From positions 978,679 through 1,042,678 of the forward strand of contig CBDEFY010000006.1 of the NCBI GenBank assembly GCA_965237595.1: a DNA stretch of 64,000 nucleotides, read 5' to 3'. The notes under the pieces are model-generated. The model worked only from the letters and a program-made list of their open reading frames with translations, was not told the DNA's origin and searched no databases. This DNA is from UBA9611 sp965237595. GTDB taxonomy: Bacteria > Chloroflexota > Dehalococcoidia > Lucifugimonadales > UBA3495. A program made the position numbers and the translations under genes. Positions 36,821-45,019 of the stretch are shown piece by piece; the stretch's first letter is position 1, and each line of letters starts with the position of its first letter.

Positions 36821-37163
36821 GAACAACCCACACAACCAGGCAATGGACTTGGTGGAAACCGCAATTCTGGAACGAACGCGGGGCAACACCGAAAGAACGA
36901 ACCAGCTTTACGCCCAGGCGCTGGAACTGGAACTGGCGTCTATACGGGAACTGGAAGAGCGGAACGACCTGGCCGAGCCAACCTGGTCAGTCCTGCATCG
37001 CAGCGCCGGGTGGATGGCCTTCAACAGCAACCAACCCCGCCTCGCTGAGAAACTCGCCTGCAAAGCCTTGGCTGGCGACCCCCACCCGGAAATTGCCGAG
37101 GAACTGCGGGACTTGCTGGGGCAAGTCCGCGCCCGGATGGCCGGGGAAGGAAAAGTGGCATAG
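36810..37163 (+). CDS. Small TPR-like protein, second gene of the cargo module
   Basis: A 117-residue helical protein. AMDLVETAILERTRGNTERT and LYAQALELELASIRELEERN form a helical hairpin resembling a TPR. SVLHRSAGWMAFNSNQPRLA and EIAEELRDLLGQV form a second helical pair. It starts inside the end of the previous gene, so the two are coupled. The partner's repeated association suggests that the two proteins form a complex. The role is unknown. Confidence 0.65.
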   Translation: MSTKNNPHNQAMDLVETAILERTRGNTERTNQLYAQALELELASIRELEERNDLAEPTWSVLHRSAGWMAFNSNQPRLAEKLACKALAGDPHPEIAEELRDLLGQVRARMAGEGKVA

Positions 37164-37827
37164 CTAATCCTGGGCTGCCGCCGACAGTCCAGGCTGGAAT
37201 TACCCCGCACGCGGCCCGGCTGAATACGGCCTCGCCGGGGGGGAGATTCACCGGGCGCAGCGACCGGGCTTGAGGACCTTGGGCATGAAGGTACGGGATT
37301 CCCGCCAGGGGGGTGGGAGCGGCTGACCGGGTGGGTCTTGACCCGTCGGCGGAGTCAGGATGTTGGGCAACTATTGCTTTGGGTTGTCCCGCCCGCCGCC
37401 CCATCGAAGACCAGGGGCGCTTGGAGCCGGACGATTTCTCCGGGACTCCGAAGTGCTCCGCCACCTCCCAGGAGTAGGTCAGGCCCGCCCTGATAGCTTC
37501 CCGCCCGTCCATCAGCAGGGCCTGGGTGAAGTCGTTGGCCTCCCGCTCTAACTTGGATCCCAGCATGGTCTTGCGGTATACCCACAACTGATTGCCGGGG
37601 TGCAGCACCTTGTGCCCCAGGGAGTGGGCGGTGTACCAGCGCCGCCACTCCGGCCCCAGCCGCTCGGCGACCAATATGTACCCGCCGGCCTCAATCTCCG
37701 TCTGCACTTCCATTGAGGCCAGCTTCACCTTGAACCCCAGGATGTTGGCCACCGCCTCGGTGTCCACCTGGCCGCTCAGCCCCAGCTTGCGCCGGAGTAA
37801 CGCTCCCTTCTGCTGCGCCCGGGTCAT
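37021..37827 (-). CDS. ImmA/IrrE-like metallopeptidase with altered active site
   Basis: The first 130 residues match ImmA/IrrE: KLGLSGQVDTEAVANILGF, GYILVAERLGPEWRRWYTAH, LHPGN, and EREANDFTQALLMDG (the third zinc ligand region). The usual HExxH reads HSLGH, so the catalytic Glu is Ser. After VAEHFGVPEK the sequence is low-complexity and overlaps the opposite-strand cargo gene, so the natural end is probably near 37430. In ICEBs1, ImmA cleaves the repressor ImmR. This one would lack hydrolysis. Its start overlaps the XRE gene stop (ATGA). Confidence 0.7.
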   Translation of the reverse strand: MTRAQQKGALLRRKLGLSGQVDTEAVANILGFKVKLASMEVQTEIEAGGYILVAERLGPEWRRWYTAHSLGHKVLHPGNQLWVYRKTMLGSKLEREANDFTQALLMDGREAIRAGLTYSWEVAEHFGVPEKSSGSKRPWSSMGRRAGQPKAIVAQHPDSADGSRPTRSAAPTPLAGIPYLHAQGPQARSLRPVNLPPGEAVFSRAACGVIPAWTVGGSPGLAMPLFLPRPSGRGLAPASPAVPRQFPGGGRQPRLCRRVSQRGGVGCC

Positions 37828-38192
37828 TCCCCGGCCTCCGTCCGCCGCCGCCGCTCCTGGCGGATGAAGTTGATGAAATTCTGGATGGTCTCGATGTCCT
37901 CCAAGGGCAGGCCCTCCACGGCGTCGTGGAAGGAGACGCTGGCCTCCTTGAGCAACTCGGCCTCCAGCACGTCCCGGCCCAGTATCCAGGCGGTGCTGAC
38001 TTCCAACCCGAAGGCCAACTCCTCCAGGTGCTCGTGGGTGGGCTTGACCCGGCCCACCTCCCAGGACCAGACGGTCTGGGAGCTGACCCCCACCTGGTTG
38101 GCAAGCTGGGCCTGGGTCAGCCCCAGCTTGTTACGGGCCTCCTTGATGCGGTCCCCAATGTTCTTCCACTGGTGCTCCCTGGCTTCGGGCAT
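37824..38192 (-). CDS. XRE-family repressor (ImmR-like)
   Basis: A roughly 122-residue protein with an HTH_3 domain (IGDRIKEARNKLGLTQAQLA, then VGVSSQTVWSWEVGRVKP). A C-terminal extension follows (EGLPLEDIETIQNFINFIRQ). ATGs at 38192 and 38201 are both possible. GGGAGGG gives better spacing for 38192. It is paired with the ImmA-like gene, the arrangement of ICEBs1-type immunity regulators, and faces the divergent HTH genes across a 150-base control region. Confidence 0.8.
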   Translation of the reverse strand: MPEAREHQWKNIGDRIKEARNKLGLTQAQLANQVGVSSQTVWSWEVGRVKPTHEHLEELAFGLEVSTAWILGRDVLEAELLKEASVSFHDAVEGLPLEDIETIQNFINFIRQERRRRTEAGE

Positions 38193-38263
38193 GAGGGTCA
38201 TCCCTCCCGGAGGATGGTGGTGCGATTCTCGCGAATAACATAGCACATCAGTTCTCTTTTGTC

Positions 38264-38293
38264 TTGACAGGCAGGATGGCCGCTGCCTACAAT
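38264..38293 (+). promoter_or_regulatory. sigma-70-like promoter for the small HTH genes
   Basis: TTGACA (38264-38269), an 18-base spacer, and TACAAT (38288-38293), located 56 bases before the first of three plus-strand HTH genes. The -35 is perfect and the -10 matches five of six. It lies in the divergent region where the XRE repressor is expected to bind. Confidence 0.6.
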
Positions 38294-38348
38294 CACTCTA
38301 ACCGTAACCTAACTGCGATTAGACTATACCAGGACTTGCAATCCCGCA

Positions 38349-38594
38349 ATGACCCGCCGGAAGCGCACCGTGGTAAGGCTCAAGCCCCAGGCCCTCTGGG
38401 ACCGGCTGGCCCTGCTGAACCGCTCCCAGAACTGGCTGGCCGATGTGCTCGGCATCAGCCGCAGCCACCTGTCCCGGCTGGTGAACTGGGAACGCGCCAC
38501 GTCGGGCAGCCTCCGCCGCCGGATGCAGCGGGTCCTGGGCGTGGAGGATTTCCATGAGTTGTTCTTCGTCGAGCACCCCGGCGACCGGGAGTAG
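38349..38594 (+). CDS. Small XRE-type HTH protein 1
   Basis: An 81-residue protein with a single HTH: LWDRLALLNRSQNWLADVLG, then ISRSHLSRLVNWERATS and RRRMQRVLGVEDFHELF. It is nearly all DNA-binding domain. First of three consecutive small HTH genes transcribed away from the ImmR-like repressor. A likely ICE lysogeny/activation regulator, comparable in position to Xis or activator genes in other ICEs. That role is inferred. Confidence 0.7.
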   Translation: MTRRKRTVVRLKPQALWDRLALLNRSQNWLADVLGISRSHLSRLVNWERATSGSLRRRMQRVLGVEDFHELFFVEHPGDRE

Positions 38595-38904
38595 CCCTTC
38601 GCCTGGACCCCACCGGGGCGGGCCGGTACTCATCATCGCCGGAAGACCCTTCTTCTACGGCTCCGGCGTGTTGCCCGAGGACTTCCCGCAGCGCCTGGAT
38701 CGCCTGAGGCGGGCCACCGGCCTCACCCGGAACGGCTTTGCCGACGCTTTGGGCGCGGACCGCAAGCAGGCGCTCCGCTGGAACGATGGCACCGAACCCT
38801 GCGGCGGGGCCATGCTGTCCATTGTCCGCCTGGCCGGGGTGGTGCCGGGCGGCCTGGACTTGATCATGGGGGACGGCTTCCTGGCGTCCCTGTGGAGGCC
38901 GTAG
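38554..38904 (+). CDS. Small HTH protein 2
   Basis: A frame of up to 116 residues. The conserved part begins near residue 33 with FFYGSGVLPEDFPQRLDRLR and RATGLTRNGFADALGADRKQ, then ALRWNDGTEPCGG and the end LDLIMGDGFLASLW. It is clearly paralogous to the next gene (FYEFPDDFPECLRRLKEASG). The start may be internal (GTG at 38668) rather than the ATG overlapping HTH gene 1. Confidence 0.6.
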   Translation: MSCSSSSTPATGSSPSPGPHRGGPVLIIAGRPFFYGSGVLPEDFPQRLDRLRRATGLTRNGFADALGADRKQALRWNDGTEPCGGAMLSIVRLAGVVPGGLDLIMGDGFLASLWRP

Positions 38905-38907
38905 CCA

Positions 38908-39171
38908 ATGCCCCGGCAGCAGATGCACCACCGGCGGGGGTTCTACGAGTTCCCCGACGACTTCCCGGAGTGCCTGAGACGGTTGAAGGAGGCCAGCGGG
39001 TTGTCCTGGAGCGAGCTGGCCCGCCGCTTGGGGACCAGCCCGCTGACCATCCGGCGGTGGATGCACGGCGTCCAACCCACCTCCCACTACCTGCTGGCCC
39101 TCCAGGACCTGGCCGAAGAGCTGGGGCTGGCCCACCTGCTGCCCAGGGCCAAAGCCCTGCACGGGGAGTAG
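38908..39171 (+). CDS. Small XRE-type HTH protein 3
   Basis: An 87-residue protein: FYEFPDDFPECLRRLKEASG, then LSWSELARRLGTSPLTIRRW (HTH) and LLALQDLAEELGLAHLLPRA. It starts four bases after the previous gene and shares its N-terminal motif. It is the last of the three-gene HTH array before the recombinase region. Confidence 0.7.
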   Translation: MPRQQMHHRRGFYEFPDDFPECLRRLKEASGLSWSELARRLGTSPLTIRRWMHGVQPTSHYLLALQDLAEELGLAHLLPRAKALHGE

Positions 39172-39263
39172 GCAAAGGGATTGTGCCATTTCCCCTTTCC
39201 CCCCTTGCAGCGTTGCCAGCACGTCTCACCTTCTATGCCGGTCGTGTTCTCAAGTCTGCCGTC

Positions 39264-39285
39264 GGTGGTTCACGGGTGAACCACC
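39264..39285. promoter_or_regulatory. Second copy of the GGTGGTTCAC palindrome, before the recombinase
   Basis: GGTGGTTCAC (39264-39273), GG, GTGAACCACC (39276-39285). The same 22 bp form the core of the palindrome at 24403-24434. It lies 240 bases before the recombinase gene. A shared regulator binding both the transfer and the integration promoters is the simplest reading. Confidence 0.6.
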
Positions 39286-39328
39286 CCATAAGGGATTCCC
39301 TTCGTCTCTCCTGTGCCTCAAATTCTAA

Positions 39329-39571
39329 TTGGAACACAAGTTCTGTTACCGATTCGGGAAGCAAATCTCTTCCGCTCTGGAGAGACGGGCATTTTATGCC
39401 AAAAACAGGCAGCGGGAACTGCCATCAGACCTTCGGGTTTTCCTAGCCGAGGTTGGCGAGGCCGTAAAGGAATACTTGGAGACGAAACACAAGGAAAGCC
39501 GTAAAATACAAGAGGCAGCAAGGGATGGTGAAGAAAAGAATGAGAGCAGCCGGATATTTTCGAGTCAGTGA
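39329..39571 (+). CDS. Small hypothetical protein preceding the recombinase
   Basis: An 80-residue frame from a TTG without a clear ribosome-binding site. The middle (LPSDLRVFLAEVGEAVKEYL) looks like a genuine helical protein, and the tail is highly charged. It overlaps the recombinase start by 47 bases. It may be an excision-related accessory factor, but nothing in the sequence proves that. Confidence 0.35.
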   Translation: MEHKFCYRFGKQISSALERRAFYAKNRQRELPSDLRVFLAEVGEAVKEYLETKHKESRKIQEAARDGEEKNESSRIFSSQ

Positions 39572-41109
39572 CGAAGACCAGGTCGAAGGCTACTCCCTGG
39601 ATGCTCAACGACGAGCATTTGGGGAGTTCTGCCGTGGCAAGGGTTGGGAACCTGTGGAAGAGTACAGCGAGGAGGGCCGCTCTGCTTGGGTGGAATCAAT
39701 CGCAAACCGGCCTGCCTTCCGCCAGATGCTGGAAGACGCCCAGGCCAGGAAGTTCGACGTTCTTGTGACCCACACTCTCGACCGGTTTTCCAGAAACTTA
39801 CGGGTAATGTTGGATGCCTTCCATACATTTTCTCAAAGTGATGTTACCTACGTTTCCATAACCCAGGAAATTGACTACTCAAAACCGGAAGGCAAGTTGT
39901 TCATGACCATGTTGGGTGCGTTCGCCCAATATTTCTCCGATGCTCTTTCCGGCCACACGAAGAAGGGGATGCGCGAACGTGCACAGCAAGGCTTATTCAA
40001 CGGCGAACCTCCTTTTGGGTACGAGCGATGCGATGCTGACTGCCTTGGTCTGGACGATACTCACCCTGGTTGCCACGCCGAGCCGGAAAAGGCGTCAATA
40101 GTGGTACAAGTCTTCGAGCGTTACGCCAGTGGCACTGAGTCCATGCTGGCACTCGCCTAATGGCTTAATGAACTGGGGTTTCATACTAAGGGGAAGAGAA
40201 AAGCTGATGTCTTCGGGGAATTGGTAGGGGTCGAAGGCCGTCACTTCACCCACTGGAGTATCCGAGACATGCTGAAGAACCCTTTCTACGTTGGCAGAGT
40301 CCGCCACAAAGAAGAGCTGTTTGATGGCCGTCACCAAGCCATCGTTACTCAAGACCTGTTCGACGGCGTACAGGAGCAAATAAAAAAGAACCGCTCCCGC
40401 AAGACCGCATCACCTAACGGCAACAATCAAAATCCTCACCTGTTGACAGGGCTAATACGTTGTCACGAATGCGGTACGGTCCTTTGGTCCCAAAAGCAAG
40501 GAAACTCAACCCGTAACCTACTATAAGTCGCCTGACAAAGGTCTAAGCCAATCATGCAAGCATAAAGGGCGCTCTTTCTTGGGGCGTGACTTCGATGCTC
40601 AAACGGACCAGTTGTTCAGTGGTTTCACGCTGCGGGACGATTGGGTGGACTGGATAATTGAAAACCATGTGCGTGGAGCTGACCCTCAAACTGCACTGCA
40701 GAGGCGGCGGTCCATAGAAGAAAAGATTGAAAGGGCGCGCCATTTGTACGTAAACGGCGACCTTACTTGGCAAGGATTCACGAAGATCAAAAACGAGGCC
40801 GAGGCCGCTCTCGTCAGCATCTACATTCCGGAGTTCGATGATGCGGTAGAGGCTGGCAAGCTCTTGAGTGACTTCGGAACCGTCTGGGAAACCGCTTCGG
40901 TGGGGCGAAAGAACCGTCTGCTCAAGTCGATGTTGCAGGCTATCCATGTGGACCTGGACGCGAGAGAGGTCGTCGGGATATTGCCCAAGAAAGCCTTCAT
41001 GGCTCCGATCATGGCGATGGCAGACAGAACCGATGTCGAGGTTTTGGACGCCTCAAGGGAGTGTTTTAGTAGGAATGGTGGAGACGGGGGAGAGTTGAAC
41101 TCCACCTGA
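39525..41109 (+). pseudogene. Large serine recombinase (ICE integrase) with in-frame TAA and frameshift
   Basis: The N-terminal catalytic domain has YFRVSDEDQVEGYSLDAQRR (nucleophile Ser), LVTHTLDRFSRNLR, and GHTKKGMRERAQQGLFNGEP. A TAA at 40158-40160 replaces a sense codon in ALA-stop-WLNELGF. The frame continues with the recombinase domain (IRDMLKNPFYVGRV) and zinc ribbon (LIRCHECGTVLW). A 1-base shift near 40520 leads to the coiled-coil and C-terminal part (ERARHLYVNGDLTWQGFTKI). Such enzymes integrate and excise ICEs. As read, no full enzyme can be made. Confidence 0.85.
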
Positions 41110-41194
41110 ACCACGGGTTGGCAGTAATAGTGGCGATTAGACCGATGCCCATGTCTTAGGTTGCCACGATCAATTTGCACCGTCGCGATAGTGC

Positions 41195-41661
41195 ATGAAT
41201 GACCCTCTTTCCAAATTAACCCACCTTGCTGCTGACACACCATGTTTTGTCGGACAAGGTTGCAAACTGTTATCAGATTTTCGTATGCGCGGCATGCTCT
41301 GCGAGGCCCGCAGCCTACACTCCATCAGCCAATGGGGCCGGGACCAGGGTATTGATACCACCTTGTCCTTGGGCTTCGCCCAGGAGCGCACCCCGGCTGT
41401 TTCCACCCTGTACCGGATCTTTAGCCAACTGGACCGGGAGCGGTTCGAGCGGGCCCTGGGTGGCTGGCTTCAAGGGCATGGCCTCGGCCAAAGGGAGGCG
41501 GTGGCGGTGGACGGTAAGACGCTGCAGGGCATCACGGCGAGGAACTACCTTGAATTCAATGGGTGGCGACCTACGCCCAGCACTCCGGCATCGTGGTGGG
41601 ACAGCGGGCGATAACGGAGAAAGGGAACGAGTTGGGAGCCTTATGGTCACGTCATCAGAGT
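41195..41661 (+). pseudogene. ISAs1-family transposase remnant, cut by ISa copy 3
   Basis: The frame has SISQWGRDQGIDTTLSLGFA, ERTPAVSTLYRIFSQLDRER, FERALGGWLQ, and AVAVDGKTLQGI, the N-terminal half of an ISAs1 (DDE_Tnp_1-associated) transposase with its first catalytic Asp. Another frame continues with WVATYAQHSGIVVGQRAITE and KGNELGAL, after a frameshift and a TGA. The rest is lost at the ISa junction at 41662. Confidence 0.75.
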
Positions 41662-41704
41662 TGTTAGCAACCAGCAAAAGTGGGACACATTGGGAGCCGA
41701 GAGA

Positions 41705-42691
41705 TCAGGGGCTGGATGGAGGTCTGGTGAGCTCCCTGAGGGCCCTGTTGTAGCGTCGTCGCCGTTCGGTGGTTTGAGCCTTCACCTCCTTCCTGCGTTG
41801 TAGGATCTCTTGCCGTCTTCCCTTGAGCACGTCTGATGGTGTCACGTTGCCCAGAGCCTTGTGATAGCGCCGGTAGTTGTAGTAGCTGACGAAGGCCGCG
41901 ATAGCAGCCTCAAGGTCGGCGGGCAACTCATAAGGCACCTGGTTGACGTCCCGTTTGATGGTCTGGTGGTAGCGCTCCAGCTTCCCGTTGGTCTGAGGGT
42001 GGAAAGGAGTTGCTAGGATGTGCTTGATGCCAACCATCCCCAGGTAGTCCCTGAATGCTCTTTAGACATAGCCTGGACCGTTGTCACTCAGCAGCCTGGT
42101 GCGGTCTGTGACTGGAACTTGGTCCATGCTGGTCGTGTCCACAGCATCCTGGACCACCTCGATGAAGGAGTCGGCCGTCATATCTTGCTGAAGCCTGTGA
42201 GCCAGGATGAAGCGGGAGTAGTCGTCCATAACGGTGACCAGGTAGTAGTAGCCCCAACCAACCACCCTGAAGTATGAGGCATCGGTGGCCCACATCTGGT
42301 GAGGTCCTGTGGTCTTGCGGTGGTACTCCTTCCCCGCGGCCAACCGCATCTCAGGCCGCTTCACTAGGCCCTCCCTGCCCAGGATACGGTAGACGCTGGA
42401 CTCTGAGACTGAGAAGCCCTGGTTGTCGGTGATCCACGCGGCCAGCTGACGGCAGCTCAGCTCTGGCATCTCTCTGGCTGGTAACAGGACTGAGCGTTCT
42501 TCCTGAATAGTAAAACGGTTCCATGGTGGCTGATCGCCTCCTGGTCGGTCCTCAAGTCCTTGTTGGTCTTGGCGTCTGAGCCACCGGTAGTAGGTGCTCT
42601 TAGGGATGCCCAGCTCTCTGAGGACCTTTCGCTTGGGGAGGGGAGACGAGGATACTTTGGTAACTACCTCTGCCTTCTCCGGGGCGCTCAT
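41705..42691 (-). pseudogene. ISa copy 3 orfB, split by in-frame TAA
   Basis: The first part (42062-42691, 209 residues) begins MSAPEKAEVVTKVSSSPLPK, has an HTH (VLRELGIPKSTYYRWLRRQD) and the first two catalytic Asp residues. TAA at 42062-42064 ends it. The second part in the same frame (to 41705) holds the catalytic Glu (GKLERYHQTIK) and the conserved YRRYHKALGNVTPSDVL. From related elements the stop replaces a Ser-like position after GPxYV/I, so TCA to TAA is the likely change. Confidence 0.88.
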
Positions 42692-43095
42692 CCGCTGGTA
42701 CCGGTGGCGTCCTGGGGCACGGGGATGGCCGTTTTTTTGAGACGGTACGCCTCCAGCGACAGATCGGCCACTAGCTCCTTGAGTTCCCCGTTCTCTCGCT
42801 TGAGCTGCCCTACCTCATGCTGAGTGGCGTCCCGAACCGAGTCACGGGTCAACCTCTCCTTGCCCGCCTCCATGAACTCTTTGGTCCACGAGTAGTAGGA
42901 GTGGGGCTTGATCCCCTCCCGCCGGCACAGGTCGTTGACTGTGACCTCGCGGCGGAAGCCCTCCAGAACAATTCGGATCTTGTCTTCGGAGGTGTACTTA
43001 CGTCGGGCAGCCGCCTTCACTGTACGGACGAAAGACCTGGTCTGCTCGCTTCGTTCCTCGGCGGCCTCTGCTTTGCTTACTTCTAATTGGGACAC
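42688..43095 (-). CDS. ISa copy 3 OrfA
   Basis: Identical in layout to copy 1 OrfA: 135 residues, GTG start, HTH and leucine-zipper-like helix, and an A7 slippery run at about 42732-42738. The -1 frame after the run reads NGHPRAPGRHRYQR and then enters orfB at its ATG, giving an OrfAB fusion up to the TAA. Confidence 0.85.
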   Translation of the reverse strand: MSQLEVSKAEAAEERSEQTRSFVRTVKAAARRKYTSEDKIRIVLEGFRREVTVNDLCRREGIKPHSYYSWTKEFMEAGKERLTRDSVRDATQHEVGQLKRENGELKELVADLSLEAYRLKKTAIPVPQDATGTSG

Positions 43096-43330
43096 ATCTG
43101 CTCCTTTCTGTGGGTAACTCTACCCTCATTTCAGGAGCTCACACCACCCTCCGACTCTCGGGTTTTCCTACCCTTATATGTGTCCCATTATCGCTGACGG
43201 TCTACACATGTCAATCTCCTCCACCATCCCACCTCCAACACTGCGTATAATCTGTTACGAGGGCCTCGCCGTAGGGTAAACTGGCGATGCCTCGTTTCCG
43301 ACCCTATCGACCAAGCGGAGGGAGCGTAAC

Positions 43331-44077
43331 ATGGCTGAGTTCTTCGGGGACCTTGAACGGCTCGCAGCAGACCTCTACCCGTATCGGTGGCCGATCTTAT
43401 TTGTTATCGTGGCGGTAGTCGCCGCGATAACGTTTTACGCCTACCGGCGTCAGTGGCACAGGGTGGTCTGGGAGCACAGGCGGCTGGCGATCATCGTCGG
43501 CACGCCACTGCTGGTCCTGGCCGGATTCCTAGCCTGGGACCTTGGATCCCCACTGTTCCTCAACAAGACCGTCGAAGAGGAGTTCCCCTTCGCCTACTCG
43601 GCGGTCGTGCCTCCCGACATGGAGCGGGAGGACGTTGAGACGACGATGGCCGCCCTGTCGAAGATGGACGGCGAACCGATGGCGGAGGACATGCCCGAGA
43701 TGATGAAGGAAGGCAGCGGGGAGGTCGTTAAGCTGAAGGAGGGCGATTTCCGCGACCAGGACAGCTTCCACAAGGGCAGCGGCAAGGCCGCGGTCTATCG
43801 CGCCCCGGACGGCTCCCACGTTGTCCGGCTGGAGGACTTCAAGGTCACCAACGGGCCGGAGCTTCACGTTCTGCTGTCGGCGCACAACGACCCCATGACT
43901 CGGAGCGAACTGAAGGACGACGGCTACCACGACCTCGGAAAGCTGAAGGGCAACATCGGCAATCAGAACTACACCGTGCCCGATGGAGTGGACGTTTCTG
44001 CGCAGATGAGCGTCGTGATCTACTGCAAGCCCTTCTCGGTTATATTCAGCGTGGCCCCGCTCAGGGGCTCGAGCTAA
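43331..44077 (+). CDS. Membrane-anchored DM13-domain protein
   Basis: A 248-residue protein. Transmembrane helices are at about residues 20-38 (WPILFVIVAVVAAITFYAY) and 52-70 (IIVGTPLLVLAGFLAWDLG). A polar Met/Glu-rich linker follows, then a DM13 domain from about residue 130: LKEGDFRDQDSFHKGSGKAA, VVRLEDFKVTNGPELHVLLS, YTVPDGVDVSAQMSVVIYCK. DM13 domains are proposed redox or electron-transfer modules, and the Cys in VVIYCK is the typical conserved one. ATG follows GGAGGGAGCGTAAC. A TATAAT lies 80 bases upstream. The gene directly precedes a thioredoxin-like frame. Confidence 0.8.
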   Translation: MAEFFGDLERLAADLYPYRWPILFVIVAVVAAITFYAYRRQWHRVVWEHRRLAIIVGTPLLVLAGFLAWDLGSPLFLNKTVEEEFPFAYSAVVPPDMEREDVETTMAALSKMDGEPMAEDMPEMMKEGSGEVVKLKEGDFRDQDSFHKGSGKAAVYRAPDGSHVVRLEDFKVTNGPELHVLLSAHNDPMTRSELKDDGYHDLGKLKGNIGNQNYTVPDGVDVSAQMSVVIYCKPFSVIFSVAPLRGSS

Positions 44078-44079
44078 TA

Positions 44080-44427
44080 TTGACCTTTATCCTCTATTTC
44101 TTTGCCACCTGGTGACCCCACTGCCGCGCCGAGTTACGGACGCTGCATGAGTTGACAAGCCAGTTCGGTGACGTGGCAGTTGTGGCTGTGGGCACCGACC
44201 CCAACGAGGGGTTGGAGAAGATCAGATCATATAGAGATTCGCAAGGGTATACCTTCCCAATGGCCGTGACCGCCTCGGATACCATCCGTTCCTACCGAGT
44301 AACAAGCCAGTCAACGAAAATCGCCATAGATAGAAACGGAGTCGTCCGAGTACGGTCCGGCTTCGGTACCCAGGGCAAGGGGTGGTGGCGGGACTTGTTC
44401 ACGAAGCTGAATCAGGACTCCAGCTAG
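44080..44427 (+). CDS. TlpA/thioredoxin-like protein with UGA at the first active-site Cys (candidate selenoprotein)
   Basis: The frame reads LTFILYFFATW, then TGA (44113-44115), then PHCRAELRTLHELTSQFGDV and a complete thioredoxin-like remainder (VVAVGTDPNEGLEKIRSY, YTFPMAV, TKIAIDRNGVVRVRSGFG). UGA falls exactly at the first Cys of WCxxC. Downstream RNA can fold into a 9-pair stem with an AGUUA loop starting 17 bases after UGA, with G second in the loop, as in bacterial SECIS elements. The N-terminal strand and helix expected before FFATW are short or absent, so truncation with a TGC-to-TGA mutation is the alternative. Start at TTG 44080 is tentative. Confidence 0.5.
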
Positions 44428-44453
44428 ACCCCAGGGGGCTACGCTTCTAGGGA

Positions 44454-44771
44454 TACCTGGATGTTGCGCCGAGGTGGGTGGGGTTGCGTTCAGTACAAGG
44501 ACCGCTCATGGAAGAGTGGCAGATTAGTCTGGCCCGATCTGTCGCCGGGGCAGGTGGACACGAGAACCCGACATTCCACGTCGGCGGTGTGACTGACCTT
44601 CCCTTCGAAGATGACTCCTTCGATGCAGCCCACTGCCATGCCGTTCTCATGCACGTTCTGGATACACAGGCTGTACTGGCCGAGGTGAAGAGGATCTTGA
44701 AACCTGGCGGCATCATCTCCAGTCGTGAAATGACTGTCGCATACTCGTTCCTGGAACCCCTCTTAGCCTGA
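44454..44771 (+). pseudogene. SAM-dependent methyltransferase fragment (type 11)
   Basis: The frame gives YLDVAPRWVGLRSVQGPLME, a gap where motif I (VLDVGCG-type) should be, then ENPTFHVGGVTDLPFEDDSF, HCHAVLMHVLDTQAVLAEVK and ILKPGGIISSRE. Motifs after the acidic loop are typical of class I methyltransferases (LPFxDxSFD, LKPGG). Motif I and the C-terminal third are missing, so it is a remnant. Confidence 0.65.
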
Positions 44772-45019
44772 ATTTCCCAGATCAACCTGATTTCCCTGAA
44801 CCGGTGTCATCCTGTGCGGCGGGAACTATAGTACGGTATCCTGAGCGCGTCAACTGCGCTCCGATTCACTCAATTGCTCCACTCTCATAGGATATCCATC
44901 GTCCTAACGAGCGTAGAAATTCCAAATCCTCTGCCCTTGCCCAAGCGTCTCCCTCGTGGCGGCCCATTTACTCTTGACGACCCCATAACTGTCCTAAATA
45001 CCGGTGCTCTCAAAGCAAG

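Larger units (their letters stand above)
41662..43206 (-). mobile_element. ISa copy 3 (full length, 1545 bp)
   Basis: Complete ends (TGTTAGCAACC left, GACGGTCTACA right) with both frames free of frameshifts. Apart from the common TAA it is one of the two best-preserved copies, with copy 5. It shares single-base markers with copies 2 and 4. Flanks AGT and CAT show no duplication. The ISAs1 remnant on the left does not continue on the right. Confidence 0.93.

Noticed and set aside
39172..41194. tRNA gene as the ICE attachment site
   Set aside because: No cloverleaf or tRNA 3' end was recognised near the recombinase, and no direct att repeats could be identified.
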